Shown here: positions 23,588-35,593 of the stretch, one piece after another
Position numbering within the stretch: the stretch's first letter is position 1
Layout: the number at the start of each line of letters is the position of its first letter
Notes under the pieces: model-generated
Told to the model about the DNA's origin: nothing
Databases searched by the model: none
What the model saw: only the letters and a program-made list of their open reading frames with translations
From: Pogostemon cablin
Lineage: Eukaryota > Streptophyta > Magnoliopsida > Lamiales > Lamiaceae
Assembly: GCA_023678885.1 (NCBI GenBank)
Contig: CM042997.1
Span: forward strand, 28,402,064-28,466,063
Direction: 5' to 3'
Length of the DNA stretch: 64,000 nt
Position numbers and translations under genes: made by a program

Positions 23588-23922
23588 AATAATAAAACAT
23601 TCATTAATTTAAATTGATTTATATTCTAATTATCTAATATAGATTTACACGTTTAAACGATATTAGGAAATGATTTCCATAATACATATAAAAGGTAATT
23701 AATATTTAAGTATAAAATTATAAAGTATATAATTGATGAAAAGTAAAAATTTTATGAACTATTTCAAAAACAATTCATCTTATACAAACAAAAATTTACT
23801 TGATAATTTTTTTTAATGTAAAGTGATGATTAAGTAATTATTATTATTAAATAAATAAAAGTAAAACGATATTACCCAAATTCTACTCTTTATCGTCTGA
23901 TAATGTTACGAGTTTATATTGG

Positions 23923-24240
23923 GTGCACTCAGGTGCAAGGGTGCACCCATATGTGTATGATTTTTTATTATATTTTGTATACATATTTTTCTATTTGTAT
24001 ACGTATTTTGTAATAATTGTATACTTTTTTCACACTAAGTTTTTTATTAAAAAACTAACATCCATGTATAACTTTTTATTCAATAGTGTATACATATTTT
24101 TTAATAATTGTATATTTTTTTACACTTAATTTTTTATTTAAAAAATTAACAATTAAATTGTATACATTTTTACTCATAATTGTATATGTTTTTGTTTATA
24201 TTTGTATATGGGTGCATCCTTAGGGTGCACCGAGTGCACT
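23923..24240. mobile_element. MITE-like element with GTGCAC-rich terminal inverted repeats
   Basis: The left end is GTGCACTCAGGTGCAAGGGTGCACCC (split here as GTGCACTCAGG, TGCAAGG, GTGCACCC). The right end, inverted, gives GTGCACTCGGTGCACC then GGATGCACCC. The interior is AT-rich with repeated GTATACATTTTT words. No coding sequence and no certain target duplication. Similar words occur at 30290-30460 and 52310-52430, suggesting a family. Confidence 0.55.
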
Positions 24241-24599
24241 CTATAATTAGCCTAATGTTACATGTACAACTCTTCCCATACATATTTTTTTCCAAAAATA
24301 AAAACTTATGCCAATAAAATACAAAAATGAAATACAATAATCTAATATTTATTTTACAAAAATCAAGCTAAAATAACCGTAATATAATTATTTTTAATAC
24401 ATTTAAATTAGTGCAGCTAAATGCAGCATCTCGATTCTCGATTTTTGCATGATATTTTGTTTGGCATTGTGAAATGTGAACAAACAGAATTATCAAAACA
24501 AGAAAATAAGAATTAATTGGATTAAAAAATAAAAAATAAAGTTAAAATGGAAAAGCTAAAACGGACGATCCGAAGAAAAGAGAGAGAACCTCATTCGTT

Positions 24600-25052
24600 G
24601 TGTTTCTCTCTCTCTAAAACCCCCTTCTTTCTCTCTCTAAATACATGTACTATTCATTTCTTTCTGTACATATCTTCGTCTTGTAGACTCAGTAAAATAT
24701 TCTTGCAAATAGTATAAAATAAACGAAAAAAAAGGAAAAAGTTGTGTTCTGTTTTTGCCTCTCCTTTTCTTTTTTAATTCTCTTCTTCATATCTTAGCTC
24801 ACGATCTTCCAGTTTATTTTCTCAATGGACGCCATTTAGGACTCAACCCACAGGTAAAAAAGCTCTGATTTTGTTTTGATTGATTTTTTTCCCACCTTCA
24901 AAACTGGATATTTATAGCTTTGATCCGTGCGCTTAATGAATTAAATTTTGGGTTTCCATTTTTTCTGTTGTTTTTTCACAGACCCGTGTAGAAAATAAAG
25001 AAAAATTGAGGAAAAGAAGTGAGAAACGTGAGTATCGCGAAGGTTTTTGATC
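24600..25052 (+). promoter_or_regulatory. Leader of the CID gene: CT-rich tract, short uORF, 5'-UTR intron
   Basis: A CT-rich tract (about 24605-24640, CTCTCTCTCTAAAACCCCC) is typical of plant leaders. An upstream ATG at 24825 opens a four-residue uORF (MDAI, stop TAG at 24837-24839). A likely leader intron runs from CAG|GTAAAA (24854) to TTTCACAG (24981), ending about 70 nt before the main ATG at 25053. Confidence 0.55.
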
Positions 25053-28000
25053 ATGGCTGTGGTGGAAAATGCCGGGATTAACACGATTGCGTCATCGAAT
25101 CGAGACACCCAACAGAACGACGTCGCTGCCGCCGCCGATCACCACCACCACCAGCAACAGTCGACGAAAGCCACCGCTAACAACCAAAAGTCAACAAAAC
25201 CCGCTGATCAGAATTTCCACCTGAATATATCCAACGGCCATCATCAGCTCCCCCTCAACGGAAACGGAGTGCCGATGGAAGAGAAAATTGATGGGGATGA
25301 TGATGAAGGGGAGGGGTTTAAGAGGGAGATGAGAGATTTAGAAGAAATGCTCTCGAAGCTGAACCCAATGGCGAAGGAATTTGTACCGCCGTCGCTTTCC
25401 GCTTTTGGCAGTGGTGGGCTGCACAAGTTATTGGTGGCGCCGCCACATGCTGTGGCGGCAGCGGCTGCGGGTCATTTTGGGTTTAATGCCAATGGTTTTG
25501 TGATGCAGCAGTATGTTAACTCAGGAGTCCCCACTGGGAATTCTTTTAGAAGGGTTGGTATTTTACGCAACAATTTCTTTAATCAATGATGTCATATATT
25601 TGTTTTTTTTCACATAAGAGTCCTGATTCCTTTTGTTTTTTCATTTAGAATCTCTCTTTTTTGTTGTTTGTATTGCAATGCTCATGTTTGATTCCACCTC
25701 TTGTTTGTTTGGTAAAAAGTTAATATTGGGCTATGGTTAAAGATTACTGGGGTTAAGTTGTATTTGTTGAAGTGCACTTGGTTTGGATATTGAAGAAGTG
25801 ATCGTTTTTTTTGCTTTTTTATTACAGCCAGTTATTTCCACTATTACATATTTTTGTTCTGTGATTTTTCTTTTGTGTAAGGTTTTAGGATGCTATGCAG
25901 CATTAGTAATGGTTTGCTAATTTTCAGAAGAAGAATGGCTATATGAATGGAAAGCGGAAGGTGAATAGCCGAACGAGCATGGCTCAAAGAGAAGACGTGA
26001 TTAGGAGGACAGTCTATGTTTCTGACATTGATCATCAAGTAATGAGAACCTAGTTTTAGAGAAAATGTAATTTTAATCATATTATTTAGGCTTGTATAAA
26101 CTTTGGCTTTCTTGTGATAAATGTAGGTTACTGAAGAGCAACTTGCAGCACTTTTCATCGGTTGTGGACAGGTATAATTTTGATAGCCTTCAATCTCAAG
26201 GTTAATAATAACATCTACAACTAGAAAAAAATTATCTGATGTTATCTTTTTGGCTTGTTGATCATGACGAAGGTTGTGGACTGCCGTGTCTGTGGTGACC
26301 CTAATTCAGTTCTTCGTTTTGCCTTCATTGAATTCACTGATGAGGGTATGTAGATTGCTGGATTTTGGTTTTGTATTTTAAATATTTATAAATATCTCAT
26401 ACCAAATTGTTTCTCTTTGAACTTACAGAAGGGGCAAGAAATGCTTTGAGTTTGGCTGGAACTATGCTTGGATATTATCCTGTGAGAGTTCTGCCTTCCA
26501 AAACTGCAATTGCTCCTGTTAACCCAACATTCTTGCCAAGGGTGAGAAATTAGTTTTTATCCTCTTTCTCTCTCTCTCTTATCATACCAAAGTGTTAACC
26601 CAACACTGAGCTCTACTTATTACAATGGGAGACTAATTGTTTATGTTCCGTGATCTAGTCTGAGGATGAAAGGGAGATGTGTGCAAGAACTATATATTGC
26701 ACAAATATTGATAAGAAGGTAGTTATGGGATTTACATTGTCTTGAAATGTTGCATACTGAGCAATTTTATACATGCATGCATTATTTGTTGTTTGTTTGT
26801 TGCAGGTCACTCAATCTGACGTCAAACTCTTCTTTGAGTCTATTTGCGGAGAGGTTTGTAGCTGCTCATGTGCTACCCCTGAATCCATTTCTAAAAATTT
26901 TGATTATTTCATGGAGTGCATCTGTTGAATCAGGTTTATCGTTTGAGGTTGCTTGGTGATTATCATCATTCAACTCGTATAGCCTTCGTGGAGTTTGTAA
27001 TGGTAAGAGCAAAAGTCTTCTCTGTCACACTGTTTGACTTTGAATTTGTGTTTTGGCCATCACTTGACTTCTGATGCATGAAGATTTCAGAAATTCTTGC
27101 TATTACTCAAGTAGCCAGTAGAAAATTCTTTGTAAATGCTTGGTGTAACTCACAATATATTTAGCATCAAAATCTTTAGATGAAAAAATGTTAGATTTAT
27201 CTGAGTGATTTTTCTTACCTATTAAATTTTGTCACACTCTAGGGATACTACATCATATATTTAGACATAAATTTATCCTGTTCATGGTGAAATGCTGCCC
27301 TCTCATTTATTCATGAACTGCTCTGTTTGCAGTTTATCTTATTAAGCTGATTAGTAAAAACCTTTTAGGATGCACCAGTTCATCAGCAGAGCATGCACTT
27401 TATCTTGTTTCCATGTTATCTGTAGCTGAAAAGAAGAATCATACAAAAATCATGATATTTTCTTACTAATATGGTTTAAGGAATTTTGCATGTAGTGTAC
27501 CTTCATGTACTTGAAAATATAATTTCTTTTGCATCCCGAACGAACTTCAATATTGCAGTTCTGTTCTAATTTATCTACTCAAACTTGAATTATATGTCTG
27601 TGCTAGCTGAAAGACATTCAAATAGATACCTTCAACTCATGAAATTTATGTTGTTGATGCTCTACATTGTGTACATACATTTCATATTTTCCATTCTTTG
27701 CCTTTTTCTTCACCTTTCTAAAAAGAATTATACAAACAAATTATGAAGCTCAAAAGTGAATGTGAATGGTCACTGGTCGTGAACAAATACCAATTCAATT
27801 GCACTCGCATTTAGTTATTTTTGTCTTTATTTGTATTTTGGGCATGTAATAGATGGAATAAAATGCTCATGGTGACTTTAGTAGATGCAATATTAATTTG
27901 TTCCAAAATTCAAAAGTTTTACAGGCACAATCATGCTTTGTTTACCCTGTTCAGAGAATATCATCTGAATATTTATAACATCACCCTGCACCTCTTTTTC

Positions 28001-28999
28001 TTTTTGGTCATTTTTATTTTAGGGATATCAGAGACTTGAAACAGGACTTGACTAATTTGCTGATGTACATCTCAAGTAAGAAGATATGCCATATCATAGC
28101 TTTTATCTAGTTACCACAAAAATTGAACTAGCATCCTTAGTTTCTACGCTGATCTTTGCAATGAATTTGCAATCCAGAATTTAACAAACTTCCAACTTTT
28201 TGTGTATTTTATGAGGTAGCTTATATCTGCAGGGAGTACTTAATAGTGCCTTCAATGTGGCATTTGTGCCATGTTACCTTGGTAACAGAGTTATTTTGAT
28301 AGGCATATTTGGCGATAATGGTTCTCAAAAGTATAAGATACAAGATAAATGTATTACTCGCTCTGCAGTGGCATAAGATAGCACATATATGCCATTTTTT
28401 TTTTTATTATTCTATTCAATTTTTACTTGTTCTCTTAGTTTCGTTACTCAACACCTTCATGTTATTCATTGCATTTATTCATCACTTTATGAGATATAAA
28501 TATAATATATAATTTTTGCATTTTCTGAACCTACAATTGGAATCAATATTCAGTGGTAACATATTTCTCTTTCGACAGGCTGAGAGTGCAATAGCAGCTC
28601 TGAACTGCAGCGGTGCAGTCTTGGGATCACTGCCTATAAGGTTTGAATTCCTTCTTTTTCAACTAGGATAGTACCAAAAACTACCCTTGAGATATATCCT
28701 GCATAAATACACACAGAGAAAAAAAATGAAAATCTAAACCTTGTCTTTCCCTTGCTATTAAAAGCTCCTTAAATTTGTATGATTTTTAGAAATATTCCCT
28801 CAATATGTGCAATTTGTAAGCTAACAAACTTTCATGGTATTTGTGCTAGTCTTTGATAATGGTAGCTGTTCATTATTATTCAAATGTGCCACATATACTT
28901 GTCTCAGAAATGATTAATCTGAGATCTTTGCACTTACACAGGGTAAGCCCATCAAAGACTCCCGTTCGACCGCATGCACCCCGCCCAACTATGCACTAG
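25053..28999 (+). CDS. CID: CID-type PABP-interacting RNA-binding protein (PAM2 + two RRMs)
   Basis: Ten coding exons join in frame: 25053-25553, 25928-26038, 26127-26171, 26273-26345, 26429-26541, 26659-26718, 26806-26853, 26934-27002, 28579-28640, 28942-28999. They give 379 aa. Residues 1-80 are low complexity (His/Gln/Asn rich). Residues 103-114 are LNPMAKEFVPPS, a PAM2 motif that binds the MLLE domain of poly(A)-binding protein. A basic segment with GKRK follows, then RRM1 (about 195-265, with TVYVSDID and LRFAFIEF) and RRM2 (about 292-363, with TIYCTNID and TRIAFVEF). The tail is VSPSKTPVRPHAPRPTMH. This order matches the Arabidopsis CID8-13 group of presumed mRNA-regulatory proteins. 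An in-frame TTG two codons upstream of the ATG is not a plant start. Intron 8 is unusually long (about 1.58 kb). Confidence 0.93.
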
Positions 29000-30620
29000 G
29001 CTGCTTGATCCACCCTTCTAAGCTGATGAGCACCCCCCCTATATAATATATATACATAGAAACTGATACTGGTAAAAGTACATGGTATCTATCTCGTTTA
29101 GTTTTTTTTTTTTTTTTCGCTGCTGTGTTGGCGTCTCTGCTGGTTATTTAAGATGGTATGGTTGCCTGTTAAGCTTGTAGAGAGTATATGACCATTTTCG
29201 AGGCTTAATTATGCTGCAGAGTATGTTACGCTTAGTAGGCTGTACCCTCCATTTACTAATACTCTTTCATGCTTTCTGACTTGAAAGTCGAAAGAAACTC
29301 GTTTCACGAATTCAATTGCTCTTCGTTTCTGTCTTCATCTACTGTTGTTGATGCGTATAAATTGTTTCCAAATTTTTATCATATCGTGTTCATGTTTGCT
29401 CTCCAGAAATGTAGTGAATGCTTAGCTCAGAGTGCTGGTTGAGATTAAGTTCTTGATTTCTGTATGCAATTGTGAGATTAAAGAAAAAAAGTAAAAAAAT
29501 ATTCATTATTATTATGTACTAAATTGCTATCAATTTATTAATTGGTGATGGTGGGGTTGCATTCTAGTACTAAACTGTTGGGGACAAAAGTGCTCATGTT
29601 TGTCTAAAATTCTGTGCACCTCTGCAACTTGAATCTGGCAAAGGACAAATTTGTTTAAGGAATTTAAGGATTTGGTTAGGGATTTTTAATTAACAAATAT
29701 GGCTATTTAGATTTTGAATGTGATTGAAAAATAATAAAAAAGCATAATATTTTATACATTTGGGGCCTCCACTTGTTTCATAATCTACTTGATATCCATT
29801 TATTATTATTTCATCATATTATCTCATATCATCAGAGTAAACATTTTTGTTTATAATGCAGCTGGAATGAATCGAGTTACACACTGAATGGCTTGTTTGT
29901 TTGTTTATATATTTTATTTAATTAAGAAAATAATTATTTATTAATCTTTTCAGTTACACTGGTCCCACTCGCTGTGTATATCAGTATAAAGCAAGCTGTG
30001 TATAATGAGTATTCTTAAAATACTCTATATTTATTTGTGCTATCAATTATTTTAATCACTTTATTCTTGAGCACCGTCTCAACTCTCAATAAATACTATT
30101 GTAAGCATACAAGGTGGAGATTTGGCGACTTAACACTTTATATGTGAAATATCTTTAAATATTATTTTTTAAAAATAACAATAAAATTTTAATTAGAAAA
30201 TGTATTAATATAATTTTACAAGAGTTAGGCTTGTGTGCGCGCCGTGAGCTTTTTGAATTTAGTATTATAGATAAGAGTACATTATTTTATTCTAAAGGGT
30301 ATACACTTTAATTAATAAGAGTACATCATTTTGTCCTAAAGGGTATACAATTTTCATTAATATTTTTTATTTTTCTTCAGAAAATAAAGGGTATACATCT
30401 TTATACTAAAGGGTATACAAAATGTGGTCATTGCGCCCGGTGTACAGAAGTTTTTGCCTTAATTATTTCAGCAAAAAGTATCAATTCAATCTGGGAAAAA
30501 ACTTGCGTTCCTCTATTGCACCATGCAACCATATCCGACCGTCTCAGAAAAAAATAGTATAAAAACTTGTATGAATTTTTTTATTCAAACGTCAATATTC
30601 ATATTTCTAACCAACTTTTC
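29000..30620. other. 3' flank and AT-rich spacer
   Basis: The first several hundred bases are probably 3' UTR of the CID gene. Around 30230-30465 the words AAGGGTATACA and GGTGTACAGAAGTTTTTGCC recur, resembling other GTATACA-rich MITE-like repeats in the window. No gene was seen. Confidence 0.5.
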
Positions 30621-31854
30621 GAGTTAAATTCATTTTTGTCCTATAACTAAGCAAAACTTCGTTTTTTGCCCTAAAAAATAAGTGGTTCAATTTTGCCCTA
30701 TAACTAACGAATTTTTTCAATTTTTGCCCATTTTTGCCGGAAAATGCAAAATTCGTCGGAATCTGCCACGTCACGCTTCAATTTCGGTTGGTCAATCCGA
30801 CGTGACAATTTTAACTTTTTTTTAGCCAATGAATCGCCACGTCATATCCAATGTGGAATCTTTTCCAGTTTCTCTATCTTCTCCACTTCCACCCAAAAAT
30901 GCAGTTTCTCTATCTCCTCCACTTCCACCCAAATATCCGTCGGTTCCTCTAGGTACGTCGCCTCTCAACATCAAACAATTAGTAATTTAATTTCTTGTTG
31001 GACGTTTAATTAGATAAATATAAATATCTTTTGAATCCAGATTTCACGATTTTGATTTCTATTTAGTCGACTCGAATTGGGGGAAAATTAAGCATGAGAT
31101 AAATTTAGGGGTTTTATGGGTTTTTCTGTTGGTACTTCTAACCAGTAACTTTTTATGTTTTTTACTATTTTCAAAGAATTTTCTTTTAATAATTAACGAA
31201 TCACCGCAGTTGCAAGGATGCTTCTCCTCGGCCAATTTCGTGGAAACTGTTTTCGGGTTGGTATTCTAGAAGGAAATCCAAAGACGATGACGTTTCTGGT
31301 AAGGCGGAATGTGGCATCAATATTTTATACTATTTACTTTGATTTCAATTAACCACTTGACTTTTAACTGTTCTTGAATGATAAACTTAACTTTGCAGCC
31401 GCAGAAATATATGAAAGCCGGCTTATAAGATTCCCTTTCCGAGATCTGCAAATTGCAACTGATAATTTCCATAATAAAAATATCATTGGGGACGGTGGCT
31501 ATGGGAAGGTATATAAAGGACGTTTGTTTGGTTGCCATTAAAAGGCTTAAAGAGGAGGAAATGCCTTTTGGTGAGCTTCAGTTTCAAGCGGATTTGGAAA
31601 TGAAATAAATAAATAAATAGGTGGATATGACGTGGCAGATTTATTGACTAAAAAAAAGTCAAAATTGTCACGTCGTATTGATCAACCGGAATTGAAGCGT
31701 GACGTGGCAGATTCTGGCGATTTTTGCATTTTCCGGCGAAAATGGGCAAAAATTGAAAAATTCGTTAGTTATAGGACAAAATTGAACCACTTATCTTTTT
31801 TAGGTCAAAAAACGAAGTTTTGCTTAGTTATAGGGCAAAAAATGAATTTAACTC
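30621..31854. mobile_element. Long-TIR (Pack-MULE-like) element with captured kinase fragment
   Basis: Two arms of about 210-230 bp face each other: 30621 to about 30830 and, inverted, about 31627-31854. They start GAGTTAAATTCATTTTTGTCC and end with the complement GAATTTAACTC, and share TTCGTTAGTTATAGG, TGCCACGTCACGCTTCAATT and CGACGTGACAATTTT words in inverted order. The flanks AACTTTTC (left, 30613-30620) and AACTTTTTC (right, 31856-31864) differ by one base and may be a Mutator-type 9-bp target duplication. Between the arms lies a fragment of a receptor kinase gene (31210-31608) with an intron. Long inverted repeats carrying a host gene fragment, without transposase, fit a Pack-MULE. The superfamily call is an inference. 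Confidence 0.7.
31210..31608 (+). pseudogene. Captured fragment of a SERK/NIK-like LRR receptor kinase
   Basis: The first exon-like piece (31210-31298) reads through WYSRRKSKDDDVS to a GT donor. The second starts after TTTGCAG at 31399, with the phase preserved, and reads RFPFRDLQIATDN, then IIGDGGYGKVYKGRL. This is the juxtamembrane region and the glycine-rich ATP-binding loop of subfamily-II LRR receptor kinases. After GRLF the frame breaks. A stop occurs at 31539-31541, while the next frame resumes with VAIKRLKEEE...GELQFQADLEM (31531-31605) before TAA at 31606-31608. The usual few residues between the loop and the invariant lysine are missing, and everything C-terminal is absent. It cannot encode a working kinase. 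It lies wholly between the arms of the long-TIR element. Confidence 0.8.
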
Positions 31855-32764
31855 TAACTTTTTCATTGAATAAATAATACCCTATAAATTAAAGTGTATA
31901 TATACTCTAAAATAAAATATTACTATATCGTTATATGTCATCGCACAAGAGATAAACTCGACTGTCATGAAACGATGAATAAATAATTACCATTTAAAAA
32001 TACTCATAAATTGTTCATTATAAGCAAAATTAGATCTTCTCTTATTATTTTTTTTAGCACAGTAACTCAAATAAATAAATGTATATGTGAAGATACAGAG
32101 GAGAAGAATAAATAATAATAAGCCTATCACGAATTATGTAAAAAAGTGGGAAAATAGTGATGAAATGATTACAAATTGCAAAGTTTTGTGGAAAGACCAA
32201 ATCTTTGTCTACTCATAAGTCATAATTATTGTCTCATCTTCTCCTCTTGTGATAATGACAATCTTGTTTAGTGGACACCCCAGAAACCACCTAATACCTA
32301 ACAATTCTTTTTTAAATTTAGTTTTTTAATAAATATTCTTAAACCAATCTAAATAATTCTTTAGTCCGATAAAAAAACCAAAGCATACCAAGATTTTGGT
32401 ACCTAAAAGATTGCATGGCCCAACTGATCCTCTTCAACCTAAACCACTTCATTACCAACTAAACCCTTGCATTGAAACCATCTGACGTACCAAAAACACT
32501 ATATTAATTGATCTACTTGTTTATCATAATTAGAATCTTTTATTATATTTAAGTATTATTAAAATGTTATGCAATTTAGCATATACTTACAAAGCAATTT
32601 TTCGATATTAATAATAAGGCTTCCAATCATCAGTTTAATTTATATATTTATGAAACGTAATGCAAAATTTTTTTTAAAGAATTTTTAGTTAATAGTTAAG
32701 AATCTCACTCTGAATCAACTATTCCACCGCATAGTATCATCTCTGTATAATAATGTCTAGTGTG

Positions 32765-32822
<58 letters not shown>

Positions 32823-33711
32823 TTGGATTGATGTTTAGTGTCTTGGTATCTCATTAATGGTTTTTATCGTATGTATCAGTTATTTTAAAACAAGATTATT
32901 ATTAAAAAAGAAATGAAGTGGCAAGGGATTATAATTCATAATTTAACATCTTCATGGGAATCAAATTAGTTTTTCAACACCATTAAAGAAAATAATAATA
33001 CAATACTCTATGATCTTTTCATAATTTCAATCTCAACATTTCACTTCAATTTTTATATTTCTTTTTTTTAAGGAATTTACACAAAACAAAGTAATATACT
33101 ATCATCTTAGAGTTCATATTCAATATTAATATGACTACTCACTAATATAATAACTATTCACTATATATTAAAATATTATAAAGTATGATCTTTTAACTTC
33201 CTAAATATTAAAATAATGTATGTATGGAGTATTTTTTAATTCCCATAAAAAAAACTTGAACATTTATTCGGACGGACATATGTATATAAAAAAAATATCT
33301 GTCTCTATTTCCCTAATCTAAATGTAAATGCAGTGAGATTCCCAATGAAGTATATTTATGGTTATAGGAGTAGGACCATCCTACGCATGAACCACTAGTA
33401 CATTGTGCTTTAGGTACTTGTACAGTGAAGTCTACTAGGATGAGCCATCCCCATGCGCCATCATCTCTACTCAACCCCATTTGCATGCGTGTTGACTATT
33501 TATTAATTTAATATTAACATTTCACCACTTTTTCTTTTCCTCATACTAAAATCCAATCCCTTTTCCCTCAAATTCATGCCATTAACCATTAAACCAAATC
33601 ATCACTTCATCTTAATTTCTTCAATTTATAATGTCTCCAATCTACACTCATTAACATCTCCAAACCCTAATTATTGTCATACATAAATCCCACAACACAT
33701 CTCTCTCTCTC
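31855..33711. other. AT-rich spacer and 5' flank of the PADRE gene
   Basis: No gene was recognised. It contains an ATT microsatellite (32765-32821). The last 50 bases before 33712 are CT-rich (TCTCTCTCTCATG), probably the leader. Confidence 0.55.
32765..32821. repeat. ATT microsatellite
   Basis: Nineteen uninterrupted ATT units. Confidence 0.95.
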
Positions 33712-34218
33712 ATGATAAGTAGTATGAGAAACTATTTTCTCACACTTTGCATACTAAAAAAACCATGCATCAGATTATCCATTTTCAGAAGCAAGAAAGT
33801 GTTGCAAGTGGTGAAAATGGATGGCACCATCATGGAGTTCAAATCACCACTAATGGTGAAAGAATTGCTGTCCAAATTTGAAGGGTTTGGAGTAAAGTCA
33901 TCAAGAAAATCCTCCAAGCTTCTTCCACCATTTCTTGAACTTCAGATGGGAAGAATATACCATCTTCATCCCATCAAACCACCTGATCAGCCCAAGGCTA
34001 ACCATGCAGCTGATCAATCGACGTCGAAAGCCGACACGGCTGTGAAGAGAATTAAGGTTGTCATAACAAAGAAACAGCTGGAGGAGCTGCTGTCCAAAAA
34101 GACATCAGTGGAGAAGATCATATTTGGGATTGACAAAGCGTGTTCGAATAGCTCTGGCTTGAACTGGAAGCCCGCTCTAGTTTCCATTCCTGAAGAAGAT
34201 GAGTTAATTGAATGTTGA
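33712..34218 (+). CDS. PADRE / DUF4228 domain protein (168 aa)
   Basis: This is a single-exon frame of 168 codons. The core motif KVLQVVKMDGTIMEF (about residues 29-43) begins the DUF4228 (PADRE) domain. It continues with MVKELLSKF, then LQMGRIYHLHPI (the conserved L-x2-G-x-(I)Y-(F)L-P-like strand), and ends near VVITKKQLEELLS. Members are plant-specific and often induced by pathogens or abiotic stress; the biochemical activity is unknown. The N-terminus is unusual. Family members often begin MGN with a myristoylation site, but this frame begins MISSMRNYF and the next ATG (33724) gives MRNYFLTLC. The start is therefore uncertain, although no intron signal nearby offers an alternative first exon. 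Confidence 0.85.
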   Translation: MISSMRNYFLTLCILKKPCIRLSIFRSKKVLQVVKMDGTIMEFKSPLMVKELLSKFEGFGVKSSRKSSKLLPPFLELQMGRIYHLHPIKPPDQPKANHAADQSTSKADTAVKRIKVVITKKQLEELLSKKTSVEKIIFGIDKACSNSSGLNWKPALVSIPEEDELIEC

Positions 34219-35220
34219 TGTTTAATTAGCAGAAATTAAGATTATTAATATGACTCTAACTGTGGGATTTAGATGGGAGGTACGATGATGACAGTACACT
34301 GATTGTGGGTTTTCTTTTGTGTTGTGTTGTTAAAGATCACAATCAGTTTAGTGTCATTATGATTTAGTTTAATTTGATTAGCAGATCATGTATATGAGAT
34401 GAATGTTAATTTAGATTTTGTTATAGATGAAGTTATCTTTTCTCCTTGTGGATTTCTTACCTAACTATTGAGTGGAGCATATGATTAATTAATTTTTTTT
34501 TCAATTAATTATTCTAATTTTAGTAATTTGTTTGTAATTTATTGGCCACCCTGACAAGTTTTTTTCCTCAAGGGCTCCATCTCTTATAAATTCATGAATT
34601 TTTCATATTTTAAAGTTGAGTTCTTTTTTTAATAACATAAATTTTTTTTATTAGACATCTCTTAGTCTAATAGATATGAAATTTTATTTAAATAAAGCTC
34701 TTGGAGAAGCTTCTCTCCCTAAATTTAATTGACAAGAAATTGAAATTGTAATTATAATGAGTAAACTTAGATTGAAATTCTATACATTATATAATTAGAT
34801 GTGTTCACTTAAAAAATTGAATAAATAATACGTTTAGAACTATCGATTTCTTCTCAATCTTCTTCAATAAACTACATGGGCTGTTTGAAGAAGTTGGGCT
34901 ATTTATATTGGGCTTGGACCAGAACATGGCCCAACTGAAATTGAAATTCAGATTCAAGTCAAATTGTTGACTTTCTAAGAGAATAGAGTTGTTGTCTACA
35001 CCATGTACAAAAATTTGATGTTGAATGGACGAGTTTGTTTGGTTATTTGAGTAATTTTTAAAGGTTTTTATATAAGTTGCAACTTTTAATACAATCAATG
35101 TTAATTGGTAACTAAAAATGAAAAAAATAAAAATAAAATATTGAGCATTTATTAAGGGCATAACAAGTTAACAACAAACGTGTAAATGTACATAACTAAT
35201 TTGAACAGATCATGGAAATT

Positions 35221-35593
35221 TTGTTGGCTCATATTTAATTGAAGTGGATAAGAGTATAATAAAGTCATTTTAATTCTCATTAATTTAGAGCATCAGAAAA
35301 CATCATAGCAGAAAATTAATGGAGAACCATTATTTTTGGTTGTCGTGTTTTTTTTTTTTTTCTTTTCCAGATTTTTTCGAATTTTTACCAGCTTATTATT
35401 CTTTCTTAATTCCCTTCTACATTTGTTGGCTCATATTTAATTGGAGTGGATAAGAGTGTAATAAAGTCATTTTATTACTCATTAATTTTGGAGCATCAGA
35501 AAACATCATAGCAGAAAAATTAATGGAAAACCATTACTTTTGGTTGTCGTTTTTTTTTTTTTTTTACCTTATTATTATTCTTTCTTAATTTCT
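35221..35593. repeat. Tandem duplication of about 170-200 bp
   Basis: 35221-35422 and 35423-35593 both begin TTGTTGGCTCATATTTAATTG, pass through GCATCAGAAAACATCATAGC and TTTTGGTTGTCGT, and reach a poly-T run and TTATTATTCTTTCTTAATT. Copies differ mainly in the poly-T length and a short segment after it. Confidence 0.85.

Larger units (their letters stand above)
17346..23922. other. Long AT-rich intergenic region
   Basis: Across about 6.5 kb only short chance frames occur, and no exon-like run with matching splice signals was recognised on either strand. It holds a poly-C run of 14 (21705-21718), a 50-bp tandem duplication (21983-22082) and an AAT microsatellite (23553-23586). Stowaway-like remnants occur near 22070-22160. 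Real but short features such as small RNAs cannot be excluded. Confidence 0.55.

Noticed and set aside
30744..31013. Plus-strand frame of 89 codons and 31632-31877 frame
   Set aside because: They lie in the inverted-repeat arms of the long-TIR element and mirror each other. No domain.
34805..35161. Minus-strand frame of 118 codons
   Set aside because: AT-rich with a Phe/Ile-rich N-terminus and no recognised motif, splice partner or promoter. It could be chance, so it is not annotated.
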